Positions 62,218 through 64,000 of a stretch of 64,000 nucleotides of DNA are shown here, in pieces. Under the pieces are notes generated by a model. The model had not been told where the DNA came from and made no database searches. It was given only the letters and a program-made list of their open reading frames with translations. Within the stretch, counting starts at the first letter, position 1. The number at the start of each line of letters is the position of its first letter. The DNA comes from Paguma larvata. Its lineage: Eukaryota; Chordata; Mammalia; Carnivora; Viverridae. The position numbers and the translations under genes were made by a program. The stretch is from the NCBI GenBank assembly GCA_030068075.1, contig CM057824.1, positions 130,934,414 through 130,998,413 on the forward strand. The letters run 5' to 3'.

Positions 62218-62413
62218 ATTGACTGATTGATTGAGAGACAGAAAGAAACAGAGTGTGAGCAGGGGAGGGGTAGAGAGAGAGACACAGAATATGCAGCAGG
62301 CTCCAGGCTCTGAGCTGTCAACACAGAGCCCAATGAGGGACTCATACCCAGGAAAGTGATCATGACCTGAGCCAAAGTTGGATGCTCAATCATCTGAGCC
62401 ACTCATGCGCTCC
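62218..62413 (-). mobile_element. CAN-SINE, antisense
   Basis: 'gagagacagaaagaaacaga', 'caggctccaggctctgagct', 'gtgatcatgacctgagccaa' and head 'atctgagccactcatgcgc'. The A-tail side is replaced by 'ttgactgattgattgag'. It ends about 455 bp upstream of the FN3-1 exon. Confidence 0.9.
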
Positions 62414-62447
62414 TGCTTCTTCTTATATTTTTAACTGTATCTGCATT

Positions 62448-62502
62448 CTCTCTCCCTCCCTTTGTCTCTCCCTCTACCTCCCTCTTTCTCTCTCTCTCTC
62501 CC

Positions 62503-62561
<59 letters not shown>

Positions 62562-62568
62562 TACACAG
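62448..62568. repeat. (TC)n-(AC)n compound microsatellite
   Basis: Pyrimidine tract of about 90 bp followed by (AC)10-11, about 300 bp upstream of the FN3-1 exon acceptor. Confidence 0.95.
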
Positions 62569-62868
62569 AGGAGCTTGTTTTCCATGAATGCAAATAAAAT
62601 CCTAATATTATATAAAAAAGGTAGAAGTGATATTACTACTGCAATCAATGAAATTTGATATTGAATATTTTAGTCTTTATTTGCTATAGTTATAAAGATT
62701 GATTAATGTGTACTTTATTGCAATTTGAAGACATCATTCAGCAGTTTATATAAGTTTTGTAATTCAAACATATTAAGTGATATAGGGAGACATTTTCCTT
62801 TATTCCTAATTTTCAGAATACCCTAAGTTTAAATAATGGCCGACCCCTTTGTTTCTGCTCATTCCTAG

Positions 62869-63042
62869 ATGTGCCATCCAGTCCCTACGGAGTGAAGATT
62901 ATAGAGCTGTCACAGACCACAGCCAAGGTTTCTTTCAGCAAGCCGGACTCCCATGGAGGTGTGCCCATTCATCACTATCAAGTGGATGTCAAAGAAGTGG
63001 CATCGGAAACCTGGAAAATAGTGCGCTCCCATGGAGTTCAGA
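62869..63042 (+). CDS. NCAM2: NCAM2 coding exon: first half of fibronectin type III domain 1
   Basis: Internal coding exon of 174 nt after a strong acceptor (pyrimidine-rich 'tttgtttctgctcattcctag') and before donor GTGAGT at 63043. Phase 1 at both ends: the G of the previous exon plus AT gives Asp of [16 protein letters not shown]. The peptide continues through [22 protein letters not shown] and [14 protein letters not shown], the A-C strands of an FN3 fold in the membrane-proximal ectodomain. The last base A should join CA of the next exon to give the Thr expected after GVQ in NCAM2. The rest of FN3-1, FN3-2, the transmembrane or GPI end and the 3' UTR are beyond the window. The open frame continuing past 63042 is intronic read-through. 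Confidence 0.97.
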
Positions 63043-64000
63043 GTGAGTCAGTGACTTCAAATCATGTTGGTTAACTCAAGCTGACCTTCTATGTGCTTGT
63101 GTGATTGGGTTTTTATTTTTCTTCAGTATGTCCTTTTCTTTTTTTTAGTACAGTTGGGAAGCCATTTCCACTGCCCTATTCTTGAGAATAACTTGGATAA
63201 AGAGTAGGAAAGTTTTTATCTTTAATGAAGATGAAAGAGTTTTGAACAATCTCTAAAGTTCAATATTGGGGGGGGGTTAGTATTTAGAATTTTGGTGGTG
63301 GAACCACTGCTGACATGTCAGATTGGATGGCTGAATATTCTAAAACATGTGCTTGTTTTTCATTTATTAATAAGATTTCTTCCAAAAGTAGGTGTAAAAG
63401 TCATACTGTAGAATGTAGATGTATTATGCATGCATTTATGAAACAATCTATTAAAAATTCATCTGTCTACTAAAATTTATTTCAAAATTGTATTTCAAAA
63501 TCTCAAGCTTTTACTACTAGTTATGGCAGGTGGTAAGTAATAGAATAAGCTAATTCTGAGAAGTTAAAGCAATTTATAGCTCTTCTGTTCACTTACAATT
63601 TCATCATGTTGTGAAGATATGATTTGTTTTCCCATTAAAAGAAGAAACTAAGGTAAGAAATCAAAATAAATTATGAGAGGTGGAGTCTATTGATTGGGGT
63701 ATAGAGCTACAAAAGGATAGTAAAGAAAATGGTGAGGAAATGACAGTGTCTCTCTGCGGGCCCTGGCCTGGTCCTAATATGTAAGGTATAAGCGTTCTGT
63801 AAAAAGCATGAGCTGTCCTATGAAGAAAAGCATGAGCCTTCCCTTGAAGGATTGTCTTAGTGGACAATGGAGAAAGAAGAGATGAAATCATCCTGGTTTC
63901 ACCTGTGTTGGCACCTCTTGTTCGTTTTTACTGAGAATAATAGGTTTTTGACAGAAGTACCAGAAATATTAATCTGCCTTCAGTCTTTTACCACATACTT
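63043..64000 (+). other. NCAM2: NCAM2 intron after the first FN3-1 exon, 5' part only
   Basis: Begins with donor GTGAGT and runs off the window. It has a short G9 run near 63266. No gene or clear repeat is recognised. Confidence 0.85.

Larger units (their letters stand above)
49005..62868 (+). other. NCAM2: NCAM2 intron between Ig5 and FN3-1, complete
   Basis: A 13,864-nt GT-AG phase-1 intron at the Ig-to-fibronectin boundary. It is rich in SINE and L2 sequence and in simple repeats. Stretches with nothing recognisable are about 49512-51390, 52861-53390, 55011-55252, 56351-57114, 58319-58600, 60121-60556 and 60942-61578. Confidence 0.9.

Noticed and set aside
1..64000. CRISPR array, operon or prokaryotic system
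   Set aside because: Regularly spaced repeats with unique spacers are absent; all features are those of a mammalian intron-rich gene.

Overview
The window is a piece of a mammalian nuclear genome, almost certainly from the cat family (Felidae). It is AT-rich and intron-dominated. It carries many tRNA-Lys-derived CAN-SINEs of the felid SINEC_Fc type, with the head 'gggcgcctgggtggctcag', a TC-rich tail part and 'aataaataaacatt' A-tails. It also holds carnivore-type L1 copies and older pan-mammalian repeats (MIR, L2, L1M, MaLR LTRs).

The only gene I can support is NCAM2 (neural cell adhesion molecule 2, OCAM/RNCAM), on the + strand. Four coding exons lie at 16697-16847, 44053-44240, 48908-49004 and 62869-63042, all with GT/AG introns and continuous reading phase (0/1, 1/0, 0/1, 1/1). 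Together they are 610 nt. In order they encode the C-terminal half of Ig domain 4, all of Ig5 (two exons) and the first half of fibronectin type III domain 1. The earlier and later exons lie outside the window. The introns are 27.2 kb, 4.7 kb and 13.9 kb, with partial introns at both ends.

Layout: 1-16.7 kb is the upstream intron, with an antisense L1 that has both ends but lacks the reverse-transcriptase part, plus an old L1M, L2, MIR and two SINEs. 16.8-44.0 kb is the large intron, with a nested antisense L1M stack at 19.8-23.6 kb, a closely spaced inverted SINE pair at 24.4-25.0 kb, two MaLR LTRs at 27.5-28.4 kb and an apparent SINE/L1 chimeric insertion at 40.2-40.8 kb. 44.2-48.9 kb has one SINE and one MaLR LTR. 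49.0-62.9 kb has seven CAN-SINEs of felid type and one of older type, a long L2 split by one of those SINEs, a 5'-truncated antisense L1 with a 17-bp target-site duplication, MIRs and long dinucleotide arrays.

I saw no second gene, RNA gene other than SINE-borne tRNA-like heads, CRISPR array, promoter or origin, and no undescribed biological system. The most interesting points are the Ig5 exon-pair module, the intron corresponding to the NCAM1 VASE intron, the chimeric retrotransposon, the internally deleted L1 and the inverted SINE pair. Repeat family names come from recalled consensus sequences, not from a database search.
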